Source: Haplomitrium mnioides (Eukaryota > Marchantiophyta > Haplomitriopsida > Calobryales). Taken from it: a DNA stretch of 21,309 bases. Below, one piece after another: positions 1-9,634 of the stretch. How positions within the stretch are numbered: position 1 is the stretch's first letter; every line of letters starts with the position of its first letter. The notes under the pieces were generated by a model that did not search any database, had not been told where the DNA came from, and was given only the letters and a program-made list of their open reading frames with translations. The position numbers and the translations under genes are program-made. The stretch covers positions 36,679 to 57,987 of the forward strand of contig JBNGIS010010822.1 in the NCBI GenBank assembly GCA_049999725.1. Direction: 5' to 3'.

Positions 1-289
1 ATCGTCGCTTCACCACCGACCTTAGTATAGTCCCACAAGTAAAAGAGCAAAAGCGGATTGAAGTATAAGAGCTTGAAGCTCTTTGTTATCTTCAACCTTA
101 TATCCTCACCCTTGCGACTGGGTGGGGGCCTTAGTGTAGCTTATAGGATGTAGACACATGGCACCTTATGATAGGTTGGACATATGAATAGGGGTGGCTT
201 CCCCTCCGAGCTAGATTAGTTTAATTATTTTATTTTATTTTACTTAAATTCCCGAAACTGTGATATAGTGTCGCTTCGTCTCTGAGTTG
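1..289. other. Unassigned sequence, possibly LTR or leader
   Basis: No open frame or recognisable protein is seen. A short hairpin (AAGAGC, loop, GCTCTT) lies at about 67-83. The texture resembles retrotransposon LTR or leader DNA, but no paired copy exists in the window, so this is only a guess. Confidence 0.3.
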
Positions 290-720
290 CATCTTTTGAA
301 CTTTTCGGCTTTACCAAATGCACTTTCAAACTTTCAATAAAATAATCAAAATATTGCCAAAAGAGCGATAAGTCGACTTTCTGCCTTTCAAAAAGCGCTC
401 AGAATAAAATAGAATAAATACTGAAACAGTGACAAAGCGCTGATACGATGAATAAAAAGAGCTTTGAACTTTCGGATGTTACCGAAATCGCATTTTTGAA
501 CTTTCGCCGAAACACCAACATGTCGCCGCCTCGAAAAGGTATTTCAAACTTTCAGAAAATACTCTATCACACCCCTTCGAACTTTCAGATTGTACTGTTG
601 AAACAGTAAAGGATCACCATTTCACTGCCAATAGTCACTTCCCCTGATTCGAACTTTCAAAAAAGTTGAATTTTGAGCTTTCGCCAGCGTCGAACTTTCA
701 ACTTTCTTCAAATCTGAAAC
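290..720. repeat. Cluster of GAACTTTC-type motifs
   Basis: About eight copies of the octamer (G/A)AACTTTC or one-base variants occur here, near 327, 466, 498, 545, 579, 650, 675 and 692, often preceded by TTTT or TTC and followed by CGCC or CAG. Interspersed are four or five copies of a second motif, GAAAC(A/G/T)GTGAT or a variant, near 255, 422, 600, 717 and 780, two of them followed by GATCACC. Spacing is irregular (17 to 139 bp), so this is not a simple tandem repeat. No coding potential is evident. It may be a retrotransposon leader or an old degenerate minisatellite. Confidence 0.55.
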
Positions 721-1395
721 GGTGATAGATCACCACTTCAACTCCTTGGTGACCTTCTGAAAAGCCTTGATTTGCGATGAAACGTTGATATATTGCCAAT
801 TTGGCGTTTCTTCTTCTTCGATTATGAATTCTTCCTCAAAATTTCAGCGTTTGAAATCTGGAGATTTCTCGCTCGATTCTTCACCAAATCCTTCGATTTG
901 AATTGCTACGTGATCAGGATTGAATTGTGCTTCTCCTCTTGATGAATTTGATCCAAAATTTGTCACAATTGATGAAGAATGTATGAAAACTTGAAATGTG
1001 CAATCTGGATGAGAGCTGAGCCAATTCTTGATGAAAACTTTTGATTCTTCTTGGGAAAGGATTGCCTCCCCTAGGTGACCTCGATGCTTCCTTCAGACAA
1101 CTCCAATTTTGCTTGAATGCTTCAAAATTTCTGAATTTCTCCCTGCTGTTCAATAGATCCTCTTCCCTCAATGTAATATAATTTAAAATTATAAAATATT
1201 GTAATTTAATGATTTAGGAGGTATGAGAAGTGGAAAAAAGAAATAAAATGTATATAAGTATTATATGGGGAATCAAAAGGAAAAACTTTGTTTTTTTTTT
1301 TGAAAATAAAAATATTTTGAAAAATTATTGAAAAAATTTATAAAAAACAATATTTGAAAAATATATAGATCAGATATAGAACAGTGCTGAGAACG
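721..1395. other. Unassigned, AT-rich spacer
   Basis: No recognisable gene. A minus-strand open frame of 85 codons at 914-1171 has no familiar domain and is probably chance. Bases 1175-1380 are very AT-rich with poly-A and poly-T runs, typical of intergenic plant DNA. Confidence 0.4.
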
Positions 1396-1661
1396 TGTTG
1401 GAAAGCAAGCCCATTAGCTCATGCATAGGATGTGAGGAATGTGGCAACAATCATGTAAAATCTCCAATTTTCTTCTCCTTCTCTTCTCTCACTCAATGCT
1501 CATCTCTCTCACGTAATAATCATCATAATACAAAGTACAAGGGATAGGATATGCTAATCTCATAGGATTAGCACTAACCCTAATCCTAATCCTACACTCT
1601 AATCATAGGTCAAGGACTAATGATCTATTAGCCTAGTCATCTTGCTACATGCATTACAACA
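1396..1661 (-). repeat. Retrotransposon LTR (3' LTR of a minus-strand element)
   Basis: A 266-bp block with the LTR hallmark ends: TGTTG at 1396 and CAACA at 1661 on the plus strand, so it starts TGTTG and ends CAACA on either strand. Directly beyond 1661 lies the complement of a polypurine tract, which puts the element body at higher coordinates on the minus strand. The flanking five bases (GAACG and ATCAG) do not match, so it is not a clean solo LTR with a target-site duplication. The body beyond 1680 carries no recognisable pol domain. The short size suggests a copia- or TRIM-like element. The boundaries rest on terminal motifs only; no second LTR was found. Confidence 0.55.
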
Positions 1662-1680
1662 ATCAGCCCTCCAAGCCTTG
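1662..1680 (-). promoter_or_regulatory. Polypurine tract next to the 1396-1661 LTR
   Basis: On the minus strand the bases just upstream of the LTR read GGCTTGGAGGGCTGAT, a purine-rich tract of the kind that primes plus-strand DNA synthesis in LTR retrotransposons. Its place directly beside the TGTTG end supports the LTR call. Confidence 0.5.
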
Positions 1681-1724
1681 ACAAGGAGCACCAAAGCTAT
1701 GCTGAAACACTACTCGGCTCCCTT

Positions 1725-1862
1725 GCTGAAGAAATCACATCGAGTAGAAAACGTTTCATAGCTAGGAGAAAACAAATCGCAACTAGGAAACAAATTGTAC
1801 CCAAGAACGAATCACATCCAATGAATTGCAACCATGAACAAATCGCAGCCAAGGCTAACAAA
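1725..1862. repeat. Degenerate ~19-bp tandem repeat
   Basis: Successive segments carry variants of AACAAATCGCAACTAGG (for example at about 1768, 1790, 1806, 1827 and 1836), with a spacing of roughly 17-20 bases. The copies are strongly diverged. The block lies inside the body of the putative retrotransposon whose LTR ends at 1661. No open frame explains the period. Confidence 0.45.
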
Positions 1863-2554
1863 AGTTTGTTGGGGCTTTGCTTGACTGCAGAGACGCAGAA
1901 TCGTTGGGGCTCACTGATTGATCTTAGAGGGCTTGCTTCTCAGAAGGGAAGTAGAAACAGAAAACAAGGTGTTTGGAAAAATCTATAGGAAGAAGCGTAA
2001 TGTCTCTTGGATGTTGCAATGGAATCGACACACAGATTTCTGTTGAAAAAAAGGGAGTACATCCAGATTGAGTGCAAGTGCTTCTCGACATTAGCCATAG
2101 CTCTTCAAGCCCAGCCTCCTCCGCACAACGTTCTTGTTTCAAACCACCAACAGATACAAAGAAAAGCTTAGAGAGTTTTAGGTATCTAACAAGAATACTA
2201 GAATAGGAGGTTGGCTCGAGAAGAGAAGGAAAAGGCACGGGCAGTGTCCTTAGCAAAATCAAATAGAATAGAATTCAATTAAAGTTCAGAACAAGCCCTA
2301 GAGCCACAATAACTAAGAGCACAATGCGCACAAGAGTGTGGAAGGGTGCTAAAAAACAAAGTAGTAAGCTAAATTGTGAGAGAAAAAATTAAGTTGAGCG
2401 GAGGCTTGTGAGTCATATGCTCACTCTCTCTTCACTAATCTCTATGTCTAAGTTGTATTTTTTTTAGATCTAAGTAGCATGAGCTCCCAAAATAAGAGAG
2501 CTAGCTATCGTTGATCATGGTGTTGGAGAAACCATGGGACTATCTCATTCTGTT
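1863..2554. other. Unassigned sequence
   Basis: A minus-strand open stretch of 112 codons (1924-2262) shows no domain, and its composition is not convincing. No RNA gene, repeat pair or splice-supported exon could be recognised. It is probably the decayed interior of the element whose LTR is at 1396-1661. Confidence 0.35.
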
Positions 2555-2704
2555 CTACAAAAAGCCCATAGTACCTTCCTTGTATCTCATAGTACCTGGA
2601 GCAACAAAAGATGATTTGGTATAAATCTTTTGTGACTTGTTGCACTGGAGGCACAACTTCTTCTTCTGTCGCACTTTCTTGTCAATATTGGACCACTTGT
2701 TGTC
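2555..2704 (-). pseudogene. Exon-like fragment, unrecognised protein
   Basis: A minus-strand frame stays open for about 49 codons and reads like real protein. It has a basic segment (DKKVRQKKKLCLQC) followed by KSSFVAPGTMRYKEGT, and ends at a TAG at 2555-2557. I do not recognise the family. It lies just downstream, in minus-strand sense, of the tandem array, whose units also carry an exon-like frame on the same strand. The two could therefore be parts of one broken gene. No start codon or confirmed splice site supports it. Confidence 0.3.
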
Positions 2705-2787
2705 TCACATCTCAGTTGATGGGAACCAGTTTGAAGTTGTGTGTGAGTGTGAACCAAATTAAGTGACATGCTACTTGTCAGGTATTG

Positions 2788-3317
2788 TATAGCTATGAAG
2801 TTGTGGAGAGTAAAACTAACCACAAAAACAAATAAATGGAATCTGCAATAGTCTAGGAAAAACCTACACACATAACAATTGCGCTACACATAAAGTGCAA
2901 CCTTCACAATGTGGTGTTAGACATAAGTTTAAGACTATTCAACCTCATTATGTGTAGCACTAACAAGCTGCCACAACTTCCTGTTGGTTTTGTCAATTCT
3001 TGACAGCAAGTCTTGATCAATCTTTGCACGAGTTTCTGCCACTTTCCAAAAATAACAAGAAAACTCAGTCATGATGATGCCTAGCACTCTACCAAGAATC
3101 CAAACCAATCAAAATCTGTCCACTCTCAAGCATCAGCTTGTGACATCATTCACTTCGCTTTAGTTTGATCTTGTAAAGCAAACATCCAAGAGTATAACCC
3201 CTAGAGAGGTCTGTTGAAAGGTTAGTGATTGGGGCTTTCTGCACTCTGAACATAGCACATGAAGCACATCACTGGTGACTACTTAGATGTAGAAGATCCA
3301 CTAAAGTCACTAAATAA
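2788..3317 (-). repeat. Tandem repeat unit 1 (530 bp)
   Basis: This is the first of three head-to-tail units beginning TATAGCTATGAAGTTGTGGAG. It aligns along its whole length with 3318-3862 by eye, with scattered substitutions and short indels. In minus-strand sense, each unit contains a short protein-like frame beginning near an ATG in the words GVIMTKFSRYF or a variant, followed by a segment ending KLWQLV. Confidence 0.85.
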
Positions 3318-3862
3318 TATAGCTATGAAGTTGTGGAGAGTAAAACTAACAACAAAAACAAATAAGTGGAAGCTGTAATAGTCTAGGAAAAACCTACACA
3401 TAACAATTGTGCAACACATAGAGTGCAATCTTCACAATGTGGTGTCAGACACAAGTTTCAGACTATTCAATCTCATCATGTGTAGCATTGACAAGCTGCC
3501 ACAACTTCCTAATGGTTTCGTCAGTTCTCGACAACAGGTCCTCATCAATCTTCATATTGAGTTGAGTTTTTGCCATTTTCTGGAAGTAACGGGAAAACTT
3601 AGTCATGATGACACCTAGCACTCCACCAAAAATCCAAACTAATCAAAATTTGTCAACTCTCAAGCATCAGCTTGCGATATTATTCATTTCACTATAGTTT
3701 TATCTTGTGAAGCAAACATCCAAGAGCATAACTCGCAGAGAGGTATGCTGAAAGGTTAGTAATTGGGGCCTTCTGCATCCTGAACATAGGACATGAAGCA
3801 CATCACTGGTGAATACTTGGATGTAGAACATCCGCTAATATAGCTATGAAGTCATTGAGTAA
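3318..3862 (-). repeat. Tandem repeat unit 2 (545 bp)
   Basis: This is the second full unit of the array. Near its end (about 3837-3860) it has an extra ~24-bp duplication that repeats ATAGCTATGAAG before unit 3 begins. In this unit the minus-strand frame is the cleanest of the three, reading from the conserved ATG through KIDEDLLSRTDETIRKLWQLV. The first two units carry a TAG shortly after, where unit 3 has TAC. Confidence 0.85.
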
Positions 3863-4176
3863 TATAGCTATGAAGTTGTGGAGAGAAAACTAACCACAAA
3901 GACAAATAAATAGAAGCTGCAGTAGTCTAGGAAAAACCTACACACATCACAATTGTGCAACACATAGAGTGCAGCCTTCACAATGTGAAGTTAGACAAGT
4001 TTCAGAGTATTCAGCCTCATTATATGCATCACTAACAAGTTGCCACAACTTCTTGCTAGTTTCATTAGTTCTCGACAGCATGTCCTGATCAATCTTCATA
4101 CTAAGTTTTTGTTACTTTTCAGAAGTAACAGGAAAACTTAGTCATGATGACGCCTAACACTCCACCAAGAATCCAA
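3863..4176 (-). repeat. Tandem repeat unit 3 (partial, 314 bp)
   Basis: This third unit matches the others from TATAGCTATGAAG to a sharp break at ATCCAA (about 4176). Beyond the break the sequence is unique. The break falls just upstream, in minus-strand sense, of the exon-like frame, and the frame continues openly into the unique flank (see 4122-4298). Confidence 0.8.
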
Positions 4177-4298
4177 CGTAGATAATGACCATAAATGTCC
4201 CTAGCTTTGTCACATATAAGAAGCCAATAGACAGTTAAGAATATTGTGTCTTTCTCATTTTGCGGTGCCAACTCTTTGGTAGAAGCATGAATGTCAAT
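4122..4298 (-). pseudogene. Exon-like open frame crossing the edge of the tandem array
   Basis: A 59-codon minus-strand open stretch runs from just after two stops at 4299-4304 to a TGA at 4119-4121. Its composition is protein-like, with words such as KELAPQNEKDTIFLTVYW, CDKARDIYGHYLRWILGG and GVIMTKF. The part from WILGG onward lies in repeat unit 3 and recurs in units 1 and 2; the part before it is unique. The pattern fits a gene on the minus strand in which one exon plus flanking intron was tandemly duplicated. I do not recognise the protein family. It has no start codon and is interrupted, so it is taken as a broken gene. Confidence 0.4.
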
Positions 4299-5628
4299 CT
4301 ACTAACTACTCAAACTAAAGCACCGGTCACATAGAGCCACTTTATGTTGCTTCTGATTTGAGATATGAAGGGGAAAAAAATCCATGCAAGGAGATCTTAA
4401 GCTCTCATCCACTTCAACATGAATGTACGGTCTATAACAACCCAAAGTAGTAAATTATGTACTTTGAAGTAACTAGATTGCACTTTTGCAAGGATCAAAA
4501 CATATCACAAAGAATGAAGGACAATATTCAAATCTCCACTCATTTCTCTAGCTTTAAATTTTGAATACATCCATCATAAATTCAACTGCCTGAATGTTTG
4601 CATCATCAAATGTTTGTTAAACTCATTATCAAATCAAGGAATCTCTAATTTACCACGCACTAGCCTTAAGATCAGCTTCATTGAGTAAGATGGCCATTGT
4701 ATCTCAAGGCAAGAATTTGCTCCGCCGCCTTAGTAGCACCAAAGGCACAACTACAACACGGCCAGCGCACACCACTGCTGAAATTTGATCCACAAAAATA
4801 TTTCCTTGCAACAATCATGTATGATAGCAATAATAAAGTACACAACCAAACCGATATATTCCTTGTGGTAAAAGGCAGCTAAATGCCAGAAAAACAACAA
4901 CATAAATACCATTCGCAAATGAGAAACCAATGCAAAGAAACAATCAAGATGGACGTGAAATTCGGGCACCTCTTACCACATGTAACAAGAAGTCAAAGAA
5001 AATATCGTAATTGGTAAGTATCACTTTTTCATTAGAGAATTTTGATGCATGTCACCTCCTCACAAAGTCTTCAAGACTCCTATTGCATGGCATTAGGCCA
5101 TTCCATGACTGCACCTCTTTCATTATTGCATGCACCTTTTCCTTGCACAGTTGTCTGTCCCTCCCTTCATCTAGTCCTAGGCATCTTGCTCTTCCAATGT
5201 TAATCTTAAAGGAGCATTGCACTTGGCTAAACAATACAATTCATTGCTAGCAACTACCAAAGCTAGGCCATGTCCACAACAAGCTTCACTAAATATTTGT
5301 GTGCGATAAAATGAGGCTATGACTCATTTTATGACAATTTTATAGAATGTCATAACTATGAAGATTGATGTGACGCAAATAGTAGCATCACTAACATAGA
5401 GCGTTAGCGGCTACCCTAAAGTGGAGGATGTTTTTATTGTTGACAACTCGGCTATATGATTGTAAATTGCCTATGTCGCCAAGGTCAACCACACACTCTT
5501 GTTCAAGTAGCAATTGTTGAAGATGAAAACCAAAGAAACGATATACCTTAGTAAAAATGGTCAAATGGTTTATTAAGAGCTTGATTAGTTCCAATGGAAT
5601 TAAAATCTCAACAAGAATTTGAAGCATC
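4299..5628. other. Unassigned sequence
   Basis: No domain is recognised on either strand. Short open frames of 60-79 codons occur on both strands at 4697-5250, overlapping each other, which argues for chance. Minus-strand sequence at about 4450-4690 has short protein-like runs that may be further decayed exons of the gene near 4122-4298. The last ~230 bases precede the protease of element A and may be its eroded gag or linker. Confidence 0.3.
5306..5332. repeat. Perfect 10-bp inverted repeat with 7-base loop
   Basis: ATAAAATGAG at 5306-5315 is followed by GCTATGA and the exact reverse complement CTCATTTTAT at 5323-5332. No flanking target duplication or second end was seen, so it could be chance or a MITE scar. 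Confidence 0.5.
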
Positions 5629-7315
5629 TTGTCTCATCTAGATGGTATTGTTGATGAACATTCCTGTAGAGTGTTGGTAAACTGTGGAAGTTCTATAAAT
5701 TTCATGTCATTAAGTTTTGCAAAGAAAATCAAAGCTAAAACTTTGCTTTTCAAGGTAAGTTTTGTGACTATGATCAATGGCAAAGACATGAGGTGTTCCA
5801 CTTACATGAGCAATTTCTTCTAAGAATTGGCAAAGAGTATGAGGAATATATGGATTTTGTTGTTGTACCCGTATAATATGATATTATTTTGTGTTTGTTT
5901 TGGCTTGAAGATCGATTTGCTTAAGTTGATTGGGCAAAACAACAAATTCAAGTTACTTTACAAGGAAAGTAATTTCTTTTGAAGCGTCTGGCACCATTGG
6001 TGAAGAGGCCCAAATCAGTTTAGCATAATGCTTTGATAGACAAAGAGTTGCATGTCTTTACTGTATGGATCAAGCCTAAAGTGGACTTGAATAAGGAGGG
6101 AGGGAAATTTATATTGACCTCAATGATTTATAGTATTTGAAGGAGTTTGCAGATGTGCTTTGAGATGATTTTCCAGAAGAGCTACTAAATGATCAAGGAA
6201 TAGTCTTTCCAATTGAGTTGATACTAGAAAGTCCTCCTTATAATCAGTCTATATATCAGTTGTCACCATAAGAGTTGGAAGATCTTTTCAAGACCTTGAC
6301 GGATCTTCTTGAGAAGGATTTCATTTAGCATAATACTTTGCTTTGGGAAGCACCAATATTTTTTATACTAAAGAAAGATAATGAATTTTATCTTTGTATA
6401 GATTATAGCGGTTTGAACAATCAAACAATAAAGAATGCTTATCTTTTACCACATATTGATGATTTTTTGGATCAATTGAGTGGTGTGTGATTTTTTTTCC
6501 AAGCTAGATCTTCGAAGCGGCTATTGGCAAATTCTTATCAAGCCAAATGATGTGCGAAGACAACTTTTTTACATGAGATATGGGCATTTAAAGTAAAACG
6601 TTCTTACATTTGGTTTCACTAATGCTTTAGTTATATTCATGGATGAAATGTATCAAATTTTTGATGGGTTTTTAGATAAGTCAATTTTGGTATCCTTGGA
6701 TGACATTCTTATTTTTAGTAAAATTGAAGCTAAGCATCACGATCATCTGAAAGAAGTATTGCAAAGGTTGCGCAATTGAGAGTTTTATGGCAAGAGATCT
6801 AAGTGAAAATTTTGGAAGCAAGAGGTTGCTTACCTAGGGCACAAAGTGTCTACGAATGGTATCAAGATGGAAGAAGAGAAAATTAAGGCTATCATAGAGT
6901 GGCTAACACCAAAGGAGGCAAAGAACATTAGAGCCTTCAATGGATTGGCAAGCTTCTATCAACGATTCATCCATTATTATACGCTTATTGTTGCACCACT
7001 TATAGATCTGCTAGGCAAAGAAGTCAAGTTTGAATAGACTGTCAAAGAGCAAGCGGCATTTGGACAACTCAAAGATGCAATCTCTTCTTGTCATATTCTA
7101 CAATCATATGATCCAAATGCATGTTGCATGGTTGATTTTGATGCTTTTAATTTTTCTATTGGAATAATTTTAGAACAAGAGTTTGGGAATGGACTTCATC
7201 CAATTGACTTCATGTCACGCCAATCAAATGCATTTGAGAGAAATTGGCAATAGGTTATGCTACCAAGATGTGGAGACACTATCTTTTTGGGAAGAGGAAG
7301 ATCAAGTTTAAAAGC
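5629..7315 (+). mobile_element. Ty3/gypsy remnant A: protease, reverse transcriptase, RNase H (inactive)
   Basis: This is a plus-strand pol fragment. The protease-like start (5629-5823) reads VLVNCGSSINFMS, where the family has an Asp-Ser/Thr-Gly core, so the catalytic Asp is Asn. RT follows from about 6160, with CIDYSGLNNQTIKNAY, then RSGYWQILIKPND-like words in a shifted frame, then SLDDILIFSK at about 6690-6720, in which the usual Tyr of YxDD is missing. The connection and RNase H region gives YLGHKVS, a long open piece at 6846-7037 (GLASFYQRFIHYY), SYDPNACCMVDFDA and finally KMWRHYLFGK-like residues near 7270-7300. Breaks include many TAG and TGA stops and a frameshift at the T-run near 6490. 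No integrase follows in this orientation; the sequence meets element B head-on. No LTR was found for it. Confidence 0.85.
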
Positions 7316-8947
7316 AATGGGAGAAATAACTTGAGAAATAAAGAAAGAACCAATCTAAGTAGGAGATAACTTATAGACTTGAGTATCTAAAGACAAAGGA
7401 AGATCTTGAGTACATAACATAACTTGGTCACCTAAAACATAAGAAGAATCACAACAATGCCTATCGACATATTTTTTTGCCAATTTTAAGAAATAGTAGG
7501 ATGGTTGCGAGCATCTTGTAAAGAAGAAGATAAACAAGAACAAAAAGGTAGAAATACTTGGAACATTTGAAGAAGAAAGAGAAAGCAAACCATTGAGAAC
7601 AAGAGAATGTTGACCTAAATTAAGAAACAAAGAAGAGAACATAGTACTTCTTTGTTTGAAGTTGTTGTAAACAAACTCCAGAGCCAATAAAAAACTCTTC
7701 CAATTGGTGTGATGAACACTGATGAATGTACAAACCATTTTCTCCATGGTGTAATTCGCATGCTCTATTTGCCCATGTATTTGATAATGATAAGCAGTAG
7801 ATATAGAGAGTTTGGTTCCCAAAAGCTTGAACAACTCTTGCCAAAACTTTCAAATAAAACGTAGTTCCCTATTAGATATTAACACCTTCGACATTCAATG
7901 ATAACATAAGACAATGTCAAAGTAAAATTTTGCTGATTGTGGAGCATCTACTATGAGTGCTAAATGAATGTGCTTGTTGAGCTTGTCTACAAACACCACA
8001 ATGGCAGTAAACCCATGAGGCATTGCTAGAAATAAAGTGAAAACATCCAATCTTACATGTTACTAACAAGCAGTAAGAATTGGTAGTGGATAAAGAAGTT
8101 GTGATAGTTTTTTATTTGAAACTTTATTTTGCTGACAACTTTCACACGAATAAACAAAATCGCAAACATCTCCAGCTAAATTAGGCCGCTACCAAGTGCA
8201 TTGAAAACAACTTTGTAGTTTTATCTACTCCAAGATGCTTTGAGATGGGAATGTTATGTGCTTCTTTGTAAACAAGCCATTCAAAGTATACCATCTTGCG
8301 AAACATATATTTGATGAACTTGATAAAGAATACCATCTTACGGAACATATATTTTATGAACTCAATAAAGAATACCATCTTGAATGGAAAAAAAGAATGA
8401 TACTCACTATCTTTGGTCGTTAATCGTGGTCGAATAAGACCTAAAAAACATCTTCTTGTAGTTTTTAGCGATAACTTTCACTAGTGGGCTCATCAAGATG
8501 CAATATACTAATGTTAGCCATCTCTATTGTATTCACTCAATGATTCGGCCTTTGTGAAAATGCATAAAGAATGGTGTGGAACCTTGCAAGCTTGTACTTT
8601 AGCTTGATATCAAAGAGTTACAATTGATCTTCCTATCAGTGATAGCGACTTATCATATTTTCCAAATAGATTGCTTGTAGCAATGGCTTGTGATTTGTGC
8701 ATATAAGTTCAAGTCTTCTCAAAAGATAGTATCTCTACATCTTGGTACCATAAAGCATTGTCAATTGCTCTCGATCCCTTGCAAAATAATTTATCTTTGT
8801 TGCATTTAATTAGCGTGGCATGAAGGTAATTGGATGAAGTCTATCATCAAACTCTTGTTGTAAAATTTCTCTAATAGCAAAATTAGAAGCATTAAAATAA
8901 ACTTTACAATGTGTCTTTGGATCATATGAGTGTAAAATAGAACGAGA
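7290..8947 (-). mobile_element. Ty3/gypsy remnant B: RNase H and integrase (inactive)
   Basis: This is a minus-strand pol fragment running from 8947 down. RNase H comes first (ILHSYDPKTHCKVYFNASNF, later NHKPLLQAIYLE and AFSQRPNH), all in one frame with several stops. The integrase follows. Its zinc-binding arm includes YKEAHNIPISKHLGVDKTT at about 8210-8275. Its core has FTAIVVFVDKLNKHIHLA near 7960-8015, ISNRELRF where the family has a catalytic Asp (here Asn), and STAYHYQIHGQIEHANY near 7745-7800 with the Glu kept. The C-terminal words KLSPT and SPIAFKLDLPLP run to about 7295. Its RNase H overlaps the same domain in A but differs in sequence, so A and B are separate copies, not one element with an inversion. 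Confidence 0.85.
8291..8374 (-). repeat. In-frame 42-bp tandem duplication in integrase of element B
   Basis: Two adjacent 42-bp copies (8291-8332 and 8333-8374) differ at a few bases and are followed by the start of a third (CCATCTTG). On the minus strand each encodes 14 residues, KMVFFIEFIKYMFR and KMVFFIKFIKYMFR, so the frame is preserved. It lies just before the zinc-binding arm of the integrase. Confidence 0.85.
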
Positions 8948-8950
8948 AAA

Positions 8951-9076
8951 GTATCATGCCCATACATCACTTACACAACTACATTGCTCACACATATTTC
9001 ATGACATCTACAAACATACAATAGAGAATGACAAACAATTAAGTCTTATGCGCATATAATGTATGAGACACTACAA
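8951..9076 (-). repeat. Truncated LTR copy abutting the full LTR
   Basis: This block of about 126 bp aligns with 9337-9461, the minus-strand 5' part of the complete LTR. They share CTTACACAACTACATTG, ACATCTACAAACATACAA and GCGCATATAATG, with roughly one mismatch in eight by eye. It ends at ACACTACA, one base before the end of the full LTR at 9078. At its other end it joins RNase H coding sequence of element B at about 8948. Confidence 0.8.
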
Positions 9077-9077
9077 T

Positions 9078-9461
9078 TGTTTTTCTCAAGTGATACCTTC
9101 TCAAGAAATTCTAATGGTTGATCTTTCGATATCAAAACCAACACATCTTTGCTTACAAGGAATCCATGCTTCTCCCAGAACTGCAATGCCTCAGCTCCCT
9201 TCTTGGTTTATACAAAATAGACATGGAAAGAAAACCTTTCGATAAGAGTACATGGCCTTATATACTAAGTCACCAAAAAGCAAAAAAAACTCAAAATACT
9301 TTAACATAGAAATTTACATGGAATGATGTGACAATTGTCGTATGCTTATACATTGCTTACACAACTACATTGTCCACACATATTGCATGACATCTACAAA
9401 CATACAACAGAGAATGACAAAAAATTGAGTCTCATGCGCATATAATGCATGGAACCCAACA
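9078..9461 (-). repeat. 3' LTR of element C (384 bp)
   Basis: On the minus strand the LTR starts TGTTGGGTTCC (9461 downward) and ends GAGAAAAACA (9078), giving the standard TG...CA ends. It is preceded by the polypurine tract at 9462-9475 and contains a TATA box about 200 bases in. A second, partial copy of its first 125 bases follows at once (8951-9076). Confidence 0.75.
9256..9264 (-). promoter_or_regulatory. TATA box in LTR of element C
   Basis: TATATAAGG on the minus strand lies about 200 bases from the LTR start, the expected place for the U3 promoter of an LTR retrotransposon. Confidence 0.55.
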
Positions 9462-9475
9462 ATCACCCCCTAGCT
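9462..9475 (-). promoter_or_regulatory. Polypurine tract of element C
   Basis: AGCTAGGGGGTGAT on the minus strand sits directly before the TGTTGGG end of the LTR, as required for the plus-strand primer of reverse transcription. Confidence 0.65.
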
Positions 9476-9634
9476 GGTGGTCAAGTCCCATAACGCTAAC
9501 AAGCCATCTATCTCCTAGAAAATCAATATAAATCTATTGATGCAAAGACTAGAAGGTCGGGTGCAATAGAGCCTCATCGTTCACCTCTTATAATCTATAC
9601 CAACTCTAGAACTCAATGGAAACTAGTTGCTCTA

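Noticed and set aside
1576-1600. CCCTAATCCTAATCCTA, telomere-like repeat
   Set aside because: Only about three imperfect units, inside an LTR-like block with other GATTAG-type words. It is not a telomeric array.
5629-8947. Elements A and B as one gypsy element with an internal inversion
   Set aside because: Both contain the same RNase H region with clearly different sequence, so they are two copies.
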